In this document: in pieces, positions 40,564-50,894 of the stretch
Position numbering within the stretch: the first letter of the stretch is position 1
Layout of the letters: each line of letters begins with the position of its first letter
NCBI RefSeq assembly: GCF_025143825.1
Contig: NZ_CP083560.1
Span: forward strand, 1,984,001-2,048,000
Source of the DNA: Sulfitobacter sp. S223
GTDB lineage: Bacteria; Pseudomonadota; Alphaproteobacteria; Rhodobacterales; Rhodobacteraceae
Direction of reading: 5' to 3'
DNA length: 64,000 bases
Made by a program: the position numbers and the translations under genes
The notes under the pieces: generated by a model
Told to the model about the DNA's origin: nothing
Databases searched by the model: none
What the model saw: the letters and a program-made list of their open reading frames with translations, nothing else

Positions 40564-41916
40564 TTACGGACAGAAGATGTCGTTGAACAAAGCAAACAGC
40601 ATCAGGCCCAGAACCATTGTCAGGCCGATGCTCATCAGGATCCGAAGCGCACCATCACTCGGCGGTTTGCCGCGAACAGCCTCATAAGCATAAAACGTCA
40701 GGTGGCCCCCATCCAATGCGGGGATCGGGAATAGGTTGAGCAGACCAACAGCTGTGCTGAGCACCGCAATAAAGTTGATAAAGCTCATCGCGCCCTGACT
40801 GGCCATCGCGCCAGATACTTTTGCAATCCCGACAGGGCCGGACATGTTGCAAGAGCTAATTGCGCCCGTCACCATGTGCCAAAGGCCCGAGATCGAACCT
40901 TTGATGATCCGCCACGTCCCCGCCACACCGCTTTGTACAGATTCGATCAGACCCGGCGTTTCTGTCGCGGCAGTAATCGCGCTGTCACTGGAAATCCCGA
41001 TCCGCAGCACATTCACAAAACCGCCATCGTCCTGCGGTTCATCAGTAGATTTGGGAACAAGCGTGAATTGCAGAATTTCACCTGCGCGCCAGACGTCCAG
41101 CAACAACGGACGCCCTTCCGAGCTTTCAACAGCATTCTTGAGCTGTTGGAAGGCAAAAACAGGCGCCCCGTCTACACCGGTGATCACATCCCCGCTGGCC
41201 AACCCTGCTTCAAGGGCTGCTGTCTCTGGTCCGACGCTGCCCACAAGGGCGGGCTGTGGATAGGGGCCCGGCACCGTCAATGAGACGCCGTCGCGCAGGA
41301 CGGTATAGTCCAGAACCGGCTCCAGCGGCAGCGCATCCATGTACGCGCGGTATTCAGGTGTTTGGGTGCTGGAAGGTATCTCAAGACCGGCGATGGCCTG
41401 CAAAACATCCCCCTTCTCCAAACCTTCAACCGCATTTGGCAGAGGTTTTACGGCATCTACTGTCAGTGGTTCACGCACATTGCCGAGCGCCATAGAAATG
41501 CCGGCGAACACAATGATAGACAGGGCAAAGTTAAATACCGGCCCTGCCGCGACGGTCAGCGCGCGCGCCCAGAGAGGCGCGCCGTGCATCGTGGAACGCA
41601 GGCGAGCAGGATCTGCCGCTGCCTCGTTCATTGCGTCCTCGTCCTTGCCAGATGCCGCGTTGGAATCGCCCGCAAATTTAACATAGCCGCCAAAAGGCAG
41701 CGCAGCGATCTGCCAGCGCGTGCCATGCTTGTCATGGCGAGAGTATATCACCGGTCCAAAACCGAGCGAGAAAACGTCCGCCTTGATCCCGCACCAGCGC
41801 CCGACGATGTAATGGCCGTATTCATGGATCGCGACGATCACCGACAGTGCGATGATAAACGCTGCCATCGTCCAGACAAAACCGCCGAATTGCGGAACAA
41901 GTGTTGTAATATCCAA
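40564..41916 (-). CDS. rseP: Site-2 zinc metalloprotease RseP
   Basis: A 450-residue inner-membrane protease of regulated intramembrane proteolysis. Zinc ligands are in HEYGH (His31, Glu32, His35) and the second motif in NLFPIPALDGGH near the C-terminus; two PDZ domains lie between, in roughly 125-290. The start is TTG at 41916: relatives begin MD-x-x-x-LVPQFG exactly as here, and AGCAGGG precedes it; the next ATG would remove 16 conserved residues. It follows dxr by four bases. Confidence 0.95.
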   Translation of the reverse strand: MDITTLVPQFGGFVWTMAAFIIALSVIVAIHEYGHYIVGRWCGIKADVFSLGFGPVIYSRHDKHGTRWQIAALPFGGYVKFAGDSNAASGKDEDAMNEAAADPARLRSTMHGAPLWARALTVAAGPVFNFALSIIVFAGISMALGNVREPLTVDAVKPLPNAVEGLEKGDVLQAIAGLEIPSSTQTPEYRAYMDALPLEPVLDYTVLRDGVSLTVPGPYPQPALVGSVGPETAALEAGLASGDVITGVDGAPVFAFQQLKNAVESSEGRPLLLDVWRAGEILQFTLVPKSTDEPQDDGGFVNVLRIGISSDSAITAATETPGLIESVQSGVAGTWRIIKGSISGLWHMVTGAISSCNMSGPVGIAKVSGAMASQGAMSFINFIAVLSTAVGLLNLFPIPALDGGHLTFYAYEAVRGKPPSDGALRILMSIGLTMVLGLMLFALFNDIFCP

Positions 41917-41920
41917 TGCT

Positions 41921-43093
41921 CTACCCTGCTCTTTGTTCTATAGCCAACCGTGCGGCCTTGCGTGCCAGATGGTCTGTTTCGAGCACGTTATCAAGGGTCA
42001 TGGTGGCATCAATGTGGCCCCCTTGTGCATCCATGCGGTCCAAAACCTGCGACACAACGTCCGACATCTGGGTGAATTTCAGCTGTCCGGCGATAAATCC
42101 GTCCAGCGCGGTTTCTTTCGCGGCATTAAATACCGCACCGGCCAGACCGCCGCGCGCCATGACCTCGCGCGCGATGCGCAACGCGGGCCAACGCGCGTCA
42201 TCGGGCGCGCGGAATTCGAAACTGCCAATGGCGGCAAGGTCCAGACGCTCAACCGGTATATGGCGGCGCTGGGGGTGGTGCAGCGCATAGCCGATGGCGT
42301 GGCGCATATCGGGCGGCCCTACATGCGCCATTAGCGCGCCGTCATTAAACCCGACCAGCGCATGGATCATACTTTGCGGGTGAATAAGTACCTCGATCTG
42401 CTCTGGCGCTACGTCAAAGAACTCTCTTGTTTCAATAACTTCCATCGCCTTATTGAACATCGACGCGGAATCTATGGTGATCCGCTGGCCCATATCCCAA
42501 TTCGGATGGCTAGACGCCTGATCCAGTGTCGCGTCACACAAGTCTTCGATAGGCCAGTCACGGAATGCCCCGCCGGAGGCCGTGATGATGATCCGCTCTA
42601 CCGCGTTCATATCCTCACCTACCAGCGCCTGAAAAACGGCAGAATGTTCGCTATCCACCGGCAGGATTTGCGCACCTTGCGCCCTGCCCGTTTCAAGCAG
42701 CAATTTGCCTGCACAGACCAGAGATTCCTTGTTTGCCAGCGCGAGAGTGCTGCCCTGGCCCAAAGCGGCCATGCCGGGCGCAAGGCCGGCAGCACCAACG
42801 ATTGCAGACATGATCCAGTCCGCAGGCCGGTGCGCCGCTTCTAGGATCGCGTCTGCACCAGCAGCGGCGATGACCCCCGATCCTTTAAGAGCCGCACGCA
42901 AATCTTCCAGCAGACTGTCATCCGCTGTTACCGCGATCTGTGCATTTAGCGCCCGCGCGTCCGCGGCAAGTTGTTCGATGTTGCGCGCACCTGTCAGGGC
43001 AACGACCTCATACTCCTCAGGTGCACGTTTGATCAGGTCAATTGTGTTCTGCCCGATGGAACCGGTCGCGCCAAATATACTGACTTTTCGCAT
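41921..43093 (-). CDS. dxr: 1-deoxy-D-xylulose 5-phosphate reductoisomerase
   Basis: A 390-residue enzyme making MEP, the committed step of the non-mevalonate isoprenoid pathway. NADPH binding is at GATGSIGQNT (9-18); metal and substrate ligands are in VDSEHSAVFQ and SGGAFRDWP; HPNWDMGQRITIDSASMFNKA is diagnostic. GGAGTGGGG precedes the ATG. It supplies the isoprenoid precursors used by uppS, two genes away in the same operon. Confidence 0.97.
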   Translation of the reverse strand: MRKVSIFGATGSIGQNTIDLIKRAPEEYEVVALTGARNIEQLAADARALNAQIAVTADDSLLEDLRAALKGSGVIAAAGADAILEAAHRPADWIMSAIVGAAGLAPGMAALGQGSTLALANKESLVCAGKLLLETGRAQGAQILPVDSEHSAVFQALVGEDMNAVERIIITASGGAFRDWPIEDLCDATLDQASSHPNWDMGQRITIDSASMFNKAMEVIETREFFDVAPEQIEVLIHPQSMIHALVGFNDGALMAHVGPPDMRHAIGYALHHPQRRHIPVERLDLAAIGSFEFRAPDDARWPALRIAREVMARGGLAGAVFNAAKETALDGFIAGQLKFTQMSDVVSQVLDRMDAQGGHIDATMTLDNVLETDHLARKAARLAIEQRAG

Positions 43094-43096
43094 GGA

Positions 43097-43888
43097 TCAC
43101 CCCACTCCGGGGGGGAAACCGATAACCTGCCCGATGATGAGCAAAAACACCGATGCGCCAAGCATCCCGTCAAAGCGGTCCATCAGACCACCGTGGCCGG
43201 GTATAAGATTCGAGCTGTCTTTCACGCCCATCTTCCGCTTCATCCCGCTTTCGGCGATGTCCCCCATCTGCGAGGCCATGGAGACCGCGATCGAAATACC
43301 GATAAGCTGATATCCAACGCCCGTGTTGGCAGAAAATACCAGTCCGACAATCGCCGCGCCGATCCATCCGGCCGCCGTACCGGACCACGTTTTCTTGGGG
43401 CTGACCGCCGGCCAGAACTTGGGCCCGCCAAATGCGCGGCCCGCGAAATAGCCAACCACATCGGTGACAACCACGACCAGCACCAGCCAGAGCATCCAGT
43501 TCACGCCCATTTCATCGCGCACCTTGATCATACCAAAGCCGGACATCAGGATCATGACCGTGAAAGTCATGTAAATCGTGCGGTTCCGTTCAAGATAACC
43601 GAAACCGACAAGCGCGGGCGCAAGCAACAAAGGCAGTGCAAAGCCAACAGGCAGATAGACAGACAGCAGGACAGCAGCGCCCGTGGTCCCCCCAAGAAGC
43701 AGTTGCGCGCGGGATTGACCGGGACGCAACATCCCGACCATTTCCCAAACCATAACGCCGCAGATCAGGGCCACCAGGACATGAAAAACATATCCGCCCG
43801 TCCATATCCCGGCCACGGCGACAACCGCCATCGCAACCGCCGACATCACGCGCGCTGCCAGATCAGACCATTTTTCAGTGCTGCTCAT
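43097..43888 (-). CDS. cdsA: Phosphatidate cytidylyltransferase
   Basis: A 263-residue inner-membrane enzyme making CDP-diacylglycerol for phospholipids. Seven or eight hydrophobic helices are visible, and the C-terminal signature KDSSNLIPGHGGLMDRFDG is the CDP-diglyceride synthetase motif. The start at 43888 follows GAGGTT; the upstream frame overlaps uppS and is rejected. It lies between uppS and dxr with gaps of eight and three bases. Confidence 0.95.
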   Translation of the reverse strand: MSSTEKWSDLAARVMSAVAMAVVAVAGIWTGGYVFHVLVALICGVMVWEMVGMLRPGQSRAQLLLGGTTGAAVLLSVYLPVGFALPLLLAPALVGFGYLERNRTIYMTFTVMILMSGFGMIKVRDEMGVNWMLWLVLVVVVTDVVGYFAGRAFGGPKFWPAVSPKKTWSGTAAGWIGAAIVGLVFSANTGVGYQLIGISIAVSMASQMGDIAESGMKRKMGVKDSSNLIPGHGGLMDRFDGMLGASVFLLIIGQVIGFPPGVG

Positions 43889-43896
43889 AGTTAACC

Positions 43897-44649
43897 TCAG
43901 GTTTTGACGCCGCCAAAGCGCCTGTCTCGTCCGCCGTAAGCGGCACAAAGGCGGGCAAACTCCATACGGGTGAAATCAGGCCACAGCGTGTCGATGAATT
44001 CATATTCCGCATAGGCTGATTGCCACAGCAAAAAGTTCGAAATCCGTGCTTCGCCACTGGTCCGGATTACCAGATCAGGATCTGGCAAAACATAGGTATC
44101 CAAATACTTTGGCAGCGTTTCTTCATCTATCGCTTCGGGATCAAGCTTACCGCTGGCGACGTCTTGAGCCAGCCGTTTGGTGGCGCGCGCCACCTCATCG
44201 CGGCCGCCATAGTTCAGCGCAATCGTCAGATGCACGCGGGTGTTATGCGCGGTCGCTTCCTCAAGGTCGTTCATAAGGCGGATCAGCTTATCGTCCAGCC
44301 GCACCCGATCCCCGATAAAGCGCACGCGCACGCCAAATTCGCTTAACGAACGGGTTTCTTTGCTGATGTAGCGGCGGAAAAGGCTCATCAGCCCGGCCAC
44401 TTCAACCTGAGTCCGTTTCCAGTTTTCTGTCGAGAAGGCAAAAATGGTCAGGTATTCCACGCCGACTTCGGTGCAGGCTTCGACCACTTCGCGCACACGC
44501 TTTGCACCGGCGTGATGCCCGAACAACCGCGGGCGTCCGCGCTGGGTGGCCCACCGCCCGTTGCCATCCATAATGATCGCAACATGTCGCGGACCACCCG
44601 GAGATTGCTCGGGCAGTTCTTCGCGTTCGGGTTTGCTGCGCTTAATCAT
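43897..44649 (-). CDS. uppS: Isoprenyl (undecaprenyl) diphosphate synthase
   Basis: A 250-residue cis-prenyltransferase that makes the C55 carrier of peptidoglycan and O-antigen synthesis. The FPP-binding IIMDGNGRWATQRGRPRLFGHHAG is at about 26-49, and DLVIRTSGEARISNFLLWQSAYAE near 190 is the second signature. The first 20 residues (KPEREELPEQSP) are a hydrophilic extension. Cotranscribed with cdsA. Confidence 0.97.
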   Translation of the reverse strand: MIKRSKPEREELPEQSPGGPRHVAIIMDGNGRWATQRGRPRLFGHHAGAKRVREVVEACTEVGVEYLTIFAFSTENWKRTQVEVAGLMSLFRRYISKETRSLSEFGVRVRFIGDRVRLDDKLIRLMNDLEEATAHNTRVHLTIALNYGGRDEVARATKRLAQDVASGKLDPEAIDEETLPKYLDTYVLPDPDLVIRTSGEARISNFLLWQSAYAEYEFIDTLWPDFTRMEFARLCAAYGGRDRRFGGVKT

Positions 44650-44733
44650 AGTGTCTCACGCATAGGTCGGGCCTGCTCATGTGTCTTGCAAGCCTGCCGA
44701 GCGGCTTCGCACCCATATCGGGGCAAAATCCGA

Positions 44734-45297
44734 TCAAACCTGCATGATTTCGGCTTGCTTCGTTTCAAGCTGGTCATCAATCGCTTTGATCTGCTTGTTC
44801 GTCAGCTCCTGAACTTCGTCTTCCCAAATCTTCTGGTCATCTTCGGACATACCGTCCGCTTTGGCCTTCTTGATCTGGTCCATCCCGTCGCGGCGGATGT
44901 TCCGGATGCTGACGCGCGCATTTTCGGCATAACCACCAGCCACTTTGGTCAATTGCGTACGGCGTTCTTCGTTCAGCTCAGGGATCGGCAGCATGATGAT
45001 GGTGCCGTTCAACTGCGGATTGATGCCCAAACCGCTTTCGCGGATGGCTTTTTCAACCTTGCCGACCAGCGCCTTGTCCCAGACATTGATCGTGACCATG
45101 CGCGGCTCTGGCACGTTGACGGTACCAACCTGGTTGATTGGCGTCATGGAGCCGTATGCATCCACCATCACCGGCTCCAACATGGAGGCCGAAGCACGGC
45201 CTGTGCGCAGGGACGCAAATTCGGTACGCAGGGACGCGATCGCCCCCTTCATCCGCCGCTCAAGATCGTCGGTGTCTAGCATAAAGTCTTCGGACAT
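44734..45297 (-). CDS. frr: Ribosome-recycling factor
   Basis: A 187-residue protein that splits post-termination ribosomes with EF-G. It is almost entirely helical, with the conserved [20 protein letters not shown] near 33-52 and [16 protein letters not shown]-like [18 protein letters not shown] later. The order pyrH-frr-uppS is the common bacterial one. AAGG precedes the ATG. Intergenic gaps of about 85-90 bases on both sides contain no obvious terminator. Confidence 0.98.
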   Translation of the reverse strand: MSEDFMLDTDDLERRMKGAIASLRTEFASLRTGRASASMLEPVMVDAYGSMTPINQVGTVNVPEPRMVTINVWDKALVGKVEKAIRESGLGINPQLNGTIIMLPIPELNEERRTQLTKVAGGYAENARVSIRNIRRDGMDQIKKAKADGMSEDDQKIWEDEVQELTNKQIKAIDDQLETKQAEIMQV

Positions 45298-45387
45298 GAA
45301 TTAAGGCCTTCGTCTGTGTCACTGGTTAGGAGCAGGGTTTAGAGCATTGGAGGTAACAAGGAAAGACAGCTTTCACCCGTCGGCGGT

Positions 45388-46113
45388 TCAGCCCTGTACC
45401 CGTGTATAGGTTCCCTCGCCCGCAAGGATGCCTTTGAAACCGCCCGGCTCATCCAGTGAGAAGACGATAATCGGCAGGTTGTTGTCACGCGCCAGAGCGA
45501 TGGCAGAGGCGTCCATCACGCCCAGACGCTTTTGCAGCACATCATCATAGCTGACTGTGTCATAGCGTACGGCGTCATCATGCTTGGCCGGGTCTTTGTC
45601 ATAGACACCATCCACCTTCGTGCCTTTGAAAATCGCTTCGCACGACATCTCGTTGGCGCGCAGGGTCGCGGCGGTATCGGTTGTGAAATAAGGGTTGCCG
45701 GTACCAGCCGCAAAGATACAGACGCGCTTTTTCTCAAGGTGGCGCACGGCGCGGCGGCGGATATACGGCTCGGCCACTTCATTCATAGTGATCGCAGAGA
45801 TTACGCGCGTATGGATGCCCAGCCCCTCAAGCGAGGATTGCATCGCCAGTGCGTTCATCACTGTTGCCAGCATCCCCATATAATCTGCTGTGGTGCGCTC
45901 CATTCCTTGTGCGCTGCCCTGCAAGCCACGGAAAATGTTGCCGCCGCCGATGACCATGCAAATCTCGACGCCCATATCATGAACGGATTTCACTTCACGC
46001 GCGATACGCTCGACGGTCGGCGGGTGCAGGCCAAAGCCCTGATCCCCCATTAGCGCCTCGCCGGAGATTTTGAGCATAACCCGTTGAAAGGAAGCTTGCG
46101 AGGTATCGGACAT
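45388..46113 (-). CDS. pyrH: UMP kinase
   Basis: A 241-residue amino-acid-kinase-fold enzyme making UDP from [16 protein letters not shown] opens the protein, [10 protein letters not shown] near 58-67 holds the glycine-rich loop, and [15 protein letters not shown]-type [17 protein letters not shown] is diagnostic. It is the first gene of the envelope operon, divergent from miaA with a 106-base gap that should hold its promoter. Confidence 0.98.
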   Translation of the reverse strand: MSDTSQASFQRVMLKISGEALMGDQGFGLHPPTVERIAREVKSVHDMGVEICMVIGGGNIFRGLQGSAQGMERTTADYMGMLATVMNALAMQSSLEGLGIHTRVISAITMNEVAEPYIRRRAVRHLEKKRVCIFAAGTGNPYFTTDTAATLRANEMSCEAIFKGTKVDGVYDKDPAKHDDAVRYDTVSYDDVLQKRLGVMDASAIALARDNNLPIIVFSLDEPGGFKGILAGEGTYTRVQG

Positions 46114-46219
46114 GGGGGGAACCTTTCAGGGCGTGTTGGAATAGCGGGCTTTCGCCCATGCGTAAAATGTCGCAAATACGCACAAGGTTCAATGCGGCGC
46201 GGTGAGGAGAAGCAAAGAA

Positions 46220-47101
46220 ATGTTATCGAATGCACGTGCGCAGCTGCTGGCGTCAATCCCAGAGGACCGGCCAGTCCTTATTGCGGGACCTACTGCGTCG
46301 GGGAAATCCGCGCTTGCCCTCGACATAGCGAAACGTGGTGGCGTGGTTGTAAATGCCGATGCCAGCCAGGTTTATGCTTGCTGGCGTGTGATCTCGGCAC
46401 GGCCCTCTCCCGAAGAAGAGGCGCAAGCGCCGCACCGGTTGTATGGGCATCTGGCCGAAACCGTGCGCTATTCGACAGGTCATTGGCTACGCGAAGTGGC
46501 TGAAGTCATTGCCGAAGGACATCGCCCGATTATTGTCGGCGGCACCGGCCTCTATTTTCAGGCGCTGACAGAAGGGCTGGCGGAAATCCCATTAACGCCA
46601 ACGGACGTTCGGGCACGGGCGGATGAAATGCCGCTGGAGGACTTGCTTGCCGGTCTGGATGCGGCCACGGCGGCAGGGCTGGATCTGGCGAACCGCGCTC
46701 GGGTGCAGCGCGCTTGGGAAGTGCTTGAGGCGACAGGCCGCGGCTTGGCGCAGTGGCAAGCTGACACGCCGGCGCCGCTTTTGCCGCTGGACCAGTGCAG
46801 TGCCATTGCGCTGGATGTGGACCGTGACTGGCTGGCCGCGCGAATCGAACAACGGTTCGATACGATGCTCGCGGGGGGCGCGCTGGACGAAGTACGCGCC
46901 ATCGAGCCGCATTACGATCCCACCCTCCCCGCGCACAAAGCTATTGGCGTACCGGAGCTGATCGCATATCTGCGCGGAAGCTGCACGATGGAAGAGGCCC
47001 GTAGCGCTGCCATTATCGCCACGCGACAATATGCCAAGCGTCAAAGAACGTGGATCCGTAGCAAAATGAGCGGATGGCAAAAGCTGCACTTGCCGTCTTA
47101 G
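46220..47101 (+). CDS. miaA: tRNA dimethylallyltransferase
   Basis: A 293-residue enzyme that adds dimethylallyl to A37 of tRNAs reading U-starting codons. Walker A GPTASGKS is at 23-30, NADASQVY at about 45-52, and [11 protein letters not shown] is typical; the C-terminal half has the usual insertion domain plus [17 protein letters not shown] 46220 lies ten bases after AGGAG; a GTG 18 bases earlier is possible. Divergent from pyrH. Confidence 0.97.
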   Translation: MLSNARAQLLASIPEDRPVLIAGPTASGKSALALDIAKRGGVVVNADASQVYACWRVISARPSPEEEAQAPHRLYGHLAETVRYSTGHWLREVAEVIAEGHRPIIVGGTGLYFQALTEGLAEIPLTPTDVRARADEMPLEDLLAGLDAATAAGLDLANRARVQRAWEVLEATGRGLAQWQADTPAPLLPLDQCSAIALDVDRDWLAARIEQRFDTMLAGGALDEVRAIEPHYDPTLPAHKAIGVPELIAYLRGSCTMEEARSAAIIATRQYAKRQRTWIRSKMSGWQKLHLPS

Positions 47102-47195
47102 CAAGAATCGGCGCATTGAAGTTTTGTGGCTTTTCCTGCGGACATTTCCCGCTAAGGTTGTCGTTAGTGCCTGTTTTCAAACATTGGATCCGTAA

Positions 47196-48041
47196 ATGAG
47201 TGAGACCAGCCTTCAAATTCGCACTCTTGCCCAGCTTGCTGGGGGAGATAGTTGGCGACTTGGGCTGGCGCACGATCAGGCACATCACACGCTTATTTGG
47301 GTGACACGCGGCCAAGGGCGCATTCTGCTAGACGGGCGTCGGCGCGGGATCGGACCGCACAACGCGGTGTTTGTACCGGCGGGGTCGGTGTACTCCATCG
47401 ATCTTGGTGCCCAGATGTTGGGACAGGCGATCATTGTGCCTGACGGGACGCCCCTGCGCCTGCCCGATTTGCCGCGCCACCTGCGGGTCCGCGATGTTCA
47501 CGTCCAGTCCGAACTTGCCGCGATCATTGAAGCCGCACAACGCGAACAATCCCAAGGTCGGCCTCTGGCCCAAGATGCCCTTGAGGCCCATGTGGCGCTG
47601 ATGTCTGTCTGGTTGCGACGCCAGATAGCACAGGAAGAACACGTCCCGATCCAAAGCACCGCCGGTGAGCGGCTGACGCGCAGGTTCACACAGATGATCC
47701 CGCAACACTACACATCGGGTGCCCCGATGGCGTTCTACGCGGGCGAGCTTGGCGTGACCCCTACCCACCTGACGCGCACCGTGAAGGCGGCCACCGGCAA
47801 AACCGCGGCCGATTTGCTGACAGAACGTGTGATCCACGCCGCCCGCACCCTGCTGGAGACCACGCGGCACCCCGCACGCAATATCGCGCATCATCTCGGA
47901 TTTGGCAGTGCCGCCTACTTTACGCGCTTCATGCAACACCACACCGGAAGCTCGCCCAGTCAGCTGCGCGCAGGCAATTCGGGAAAGAGAACCGGACGCC
48001 CGGCCGTGCCTTCCAGACAGAATGCCAAAGCCGAAGCCTGA
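47196..48041 (+). CDS. AraC-family regulator
   Basis: A 281-residue regulator: an N-terminal cupin-like effector domain (ILLDGRRRGIGPHNAVFVPAG) and a C-terminal double helix-turn-helix from about residue 165 (FYAGELGVTPTHLTRTVKAATGKTA, then ARNIAHHLGFGSAAYFTRFMQHHTGSSPSQLR). The ligand is unknown. It lies 308 bases upstream of the peptide-type ABC genes on the same strand and might control them, though this is only positional. No ribosome-binding site is obvious. Confidence 0.88.
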   Translation: MSETSLQIRTLAQLAGGDSWRLGLAHDQAHHTLIWVTRGQGRILLDGRRRGIGPHNAVFVPAGSVYSIDLGAQMLGQAIIVPDGTPLRLPDLPRHLRVRDVHVQSELAAIIEAAQREQSQGRPLAQDALEAHVALMSVWLRRQIAQEEHVPIQSTAGERLTRRFTQMIPQHYTSGAPMAFYAGELGVTPTHLTRTVKAATGKTAADLLTERVIHAARTLLETTRHPARNIAHHLGFGSAAYFTRFMQHHTGSSPSQLRAGNSGKRTGRPAVPSRQNAKAEA

Positions 48042-48349
48042 CCCTTCAATGGCCACCACTAGCCCGATACCGACACGCGATGTCGTATTTTTCTAATTTC
48101 TAGTCTCTAGATGACATTGACGCGCGCAGTCATTTAATGCCTCATACCCCCACAAGAGCGTCCGCATGGGTATCGCTTCTAGAAAAACTAAGGTCCGGCA
48201 AACGGATCGGGGGAATGTTCAAGACGTCTGTCGCAGCTGTGTCACGCAGTCTGTGCGATCTCAGGACCTGATCCCAAAACCAAGGGCGGCAGCCCACACA
48301 GAACAGGCGGGATCAACCTGCCTACAGCCAACGACAGGGGCTACAATTT
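48042..48349. other. Intergenic region that may hold a deleted binding-protein gene
   Basis: No convincing gene. GGGGGA followed by an ATG at 48215 opens a frame MFKTSVAAVSRSLCDLRT and stops after 18 codons; this looks like a start with a short basic leader but no secretion signal. Peptide ABC operons usually have their binding-protein gene exactly here, so it may be a scar. Confidence 0.35.
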
Positions 48350-49396
48350 ATGGGACTATTCATCCTCAGACGTCTGGGCGTGATGATACTGACAGGGCTT
48401 TGCCTGACGTTCATCGTGTTCTGGCTGACCAATCTCTATCCAAACCTCGAAAAACTTGCCAAAACCCAAGGCAACTTCCGCATGAGCGACGAGGCCGTAA
48501 GCTCTTATCTCGGCGATCGCGGTTATCTGGAACCTCTGCCGATTAAATTTGCGCAGTGGTTGGGCGTTGCGCCGGGTTGGGTCACCGAAAAACCCGAAGG
48601 CAAAACCTTTGGCCGTTGCTTTACCGAAGGAACACCGGAAGAAGAACGCCGCAGTTTTTGCGGGGTCATACAAGGGGATTGGGGAACATCCACTGTCTTT
48701 AAAGACGACGTGAGCAGCATTGTTGCGACACGGTTGGGCCTGACCGGCAAGCTGATGTTCTGGGTGCTGGTCCTGATGGTGCCTTCGGCCCTGATCGTCG
48801 GCGTGCTGGCAGGAATGCGTGAGGGGTCCAAAATGGACCGCTCCCTATCAACCGTCTCGATCATCAGCACGGCGACGCCGGAATATGTGTCAGGGGTTAT
48901 CTTTATCGCGGTCTTTGCCTCGTCGGCATTCGGGCTGAAGTGGTTCAAAGGCTCTGCCACGTCAGCGATGGAAAACGCCAACTTTGAAAATTTCTTTCTG
49001 CCGGTCCTGACGATTTCACTGTACGGCATGGGCTATATTGCGCGCATGACGCGGGCTTCGATGACCGAGGTGATGACCGCACAATACATCCGCACTGCGC
49101 GTCTCAAGGGCGTCAGCTTTCGCAATATTGTGATGAAACACGCGCTGCGCAACGCGCTGATCGCGCCCTTCACCGTCATCATGCTTCAAATCCCCTGGCT
49201 TTTGAACGGGGTCGTGATTGTAGAGACCCTGTTTAACTACAAGGGCTTCGGTTGGGTGTTGGTGCAGGCAGCGGGCAATAATGACATCGAACTGTTGCTG
49301 GCAGTCTCGGTCGTGTCGGTCGTGGTGGTGCTGCTGACGCAGCTGATCTCCGATATCGGCTATGTCTTCCTCAATCCACGCATTCGCATTTCATAA
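48350..49396 (+). CDS. ABC importer permease (peptide/DppB type)
   Basis: A 348-residue inner-membrane permease. After the first helix (LGVMILTGLCLTFIVFWL) there is a large periplasmic segment (about 30-125) before the BPD_transp_1 core, which contains the EAA-type loop IRTARLKGVSFRNIVMKHALRNALIAP contacting the ATPase. It is the first gene of a permease-permease-ATPase set; AGGGG precedes the ATG. Similar to microcin-C/dipeptide uptake permeases; substrate unknown. Confidence 0.9.
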   Translation: MGLFILRRLGVMILTGLCLTFIVFWLTNLYPNLEKLAKTQGNFRMSDEAVSSYLGDRGYLEPLPIKFAQWLGVAPGWVTEKPEGKTFGRCFTEGTPEEERRSFCGVIQGDWGTSTVFKDDVSSIVATRLGLTGKLMFWVLVLMVPSALIVGVLAGMREGSKMDRSLSTVSIISTATPEYVSGVIFIAVFASSAFGLKWFKGSATSAMENANFENFFLPVLTISLYGMGYIARMTRASMTEVMTAQYIRTARLKGVSFRNIVMKHALRNALIAPFTVIMLQIPWLLNGVVIVETLFNYKGFGWVLVQAAGNNDIELLLAVSVVSVVVVLLTQLISDIGYVFLNPRIRIS

Positions 49397-49410
49397 GGCA
49401 GGGCAAAGAT

Positions 49411-50877
49411 ATGGAACAACTAACTTGGACCGGAGCGCTTTCGCCGCTCAATCTTTTCCTCGCCCTTGCTGTGGCGGTGCTGGTGATCGCAGTGGTCGTT
49501 CAAATCGCGATGAGCCTTGTGCCGTCCGGCGGCAACCGCGCGGTTTATGCGGACGGGACAATGTCAGCGGACAAGGGACTGTCCGGTCTGGTGGGAATGG
49601 TCGTGCAATATGCGCTTCTGGCCACCATCGCAGTCGCGCTGCTATACATCGTCTTGGGCATTTTCATGGGGCCATCGGCAGGGATTGTGGGCGGTATGTC
49701 CCAACAGCTTTTGCCGGTCTGGATCGCGCTGGTCGCGACATACGCGATTTCGATCATCTTCAAACGCAGGCTTGGCCTTTACGGCAAATTGTTCGACAGT
49801 ACGGTCGGCATGATCGGCTTCGGTCTGGTGATGTTCTGGGTTTATGCCGGCTTCTTCGGTGGCGTGATGGACATGGTCACAACCCATGACACGCTTAGCC
49901 AGATGTCGGGTATGAAGAACAAGGCACCGGGCACCCCTCTAAGAGGAGCCGAAGAAGGTGATTATCAGTGGTTCCTGCTGGGCGGTGACAATCTGGCCCG
50001 CGATGTGTTTAGCCGATTGTTCGACGGCGCATGGGTGGTGGTCAAGATCGCCCCGTTTGCAACACTCTTTGCTTTCATGGTCGGCATAACCTTGGGACTG
50101 CCGGCAGGTTATTACGGCGGCCGCCTTGATACTTTCCTGAGCTTTCTGGCCAACCTCATCCTCGCCTTTCCGGTAATCTTGCTGTTCTATCTACTGGTAA
50201 CGCCTGAGATCGTTCTGACGGGTATCCCGAATTACATGGCGCTGGTGCTTTTCATCTTTCCGTTGGTGTTCCTCGCAATCTTGCTGAACTCACGCTTCTA
50301 CACTCAACCCAGCCTGCGAACGCCGCTGTTGATTATTGTGCTTGGCTTCGGTGCTTGGCTGTATCTGTCACTGGTGAGCACCGATGGCTCCGTTGTGGCA
50401 ACGCCTACCTACTCCATTCCGGGCCTGCCCGGTTTTCTGGACGGATTTGACATTGATCCGAACTTGCTGGTGGTTTTCGTTTCCGTTGTGTTTGTGAACG
50501 CCCCTACGGTTTTCCGGATCGTGCGCGGCCTCGCGCTGGATATCAAAACACGCGACTATGTGGCGGCAGCACAGACACGTGGCGAAGGACCGTGGTACAT
50601 CATGCTGTGGGAAATCTTGCCGAACGCACGCGGGCCACTGATTGTCGATTTCTGCCTGCGTATCGGCTATACCACCATCCTGTTGGGGACCTTGGGTTTC
50701 TTCGGATTGGGGCTGGCTTCGGAAAGCCCTGACTGGGGCACCACGATCAATGCGGGCCGACGCTTGTTGTCTATCTATCCTCATGCGGCGATTGCCCCGG
50801 CTGTGTCGTTGCTGACACTGGTGCTGGGCCTGAACCTGTTGGCGGATGGGCTGCGCGAAGAAAGCTTGCGCGACTGA
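49411..50877 (+). CDS. ABC importer permease with an N-terminal extension
   Basis: A 488-residue permease, much longer than the usual 300 or so of DppC. The first 180 residues hold about four additional hydrophobic helices (for example VAVLVIAVVVQIAMSL and LLATIAVALLYIVLGIFMG). The DppC-like core then begins with GGDNLARDVFSRLFDGAWVV, and the EAA loop is TRGEGPWYIMLWEILPNARGP. It lies 14 bases after the first permease. The function of the added helices is unknown. Confidence 0.9.
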   Translation: MEQLTWTGALSPLNLFLALAVAVLVIAVVVQIAMSLVPSGGNRAVYADGTMSADKGLSGLVGMVVQYALLATIAVALLYIVLGIFMGPSAGIVGGMSQQLLPVWIALVATYAISIIFKRRLGLYGKLFDSTVGMIGFGLVMFWVYAGFFGGVMDMVTTHDTLSQMSGMKNKAPGTPLRGAEEGDYQWFLLGGDNLARDVFSRLFDGAWVVVKIAPFATLFAFMVGITLGLPAGYYGGRLDTFLSFLANLILAFPVILLFYLLVTPEIVLTGIPNYMALVLFIFPLVFLAILLNSRFYTQPSLRTPLLIIVLGFGAWLYLSLVSTDGSVVATPTYSIPGLPGFLDGFDIDPNLLVVFVSVVFVNAPTVFRIVRGLALDIKTRDYVAAAQTRGEGPWYIMLWEILPNARGPLIVDFCLRIGYTTILLGTLGFFGLGLASESPDWGTTINAGRRLLSIYPHAAIAPAVSLLTLVLGLNLLADGLREESLRD

Positions 50878-50894
50878 GTTGAGCAGAGCGTTTC

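Noticed and set aside
48166-48546. 126-codon frame before the first permease
   Set aside because: Overlaps the permease in another frame, with atypical composition and no ribosome-binding site.
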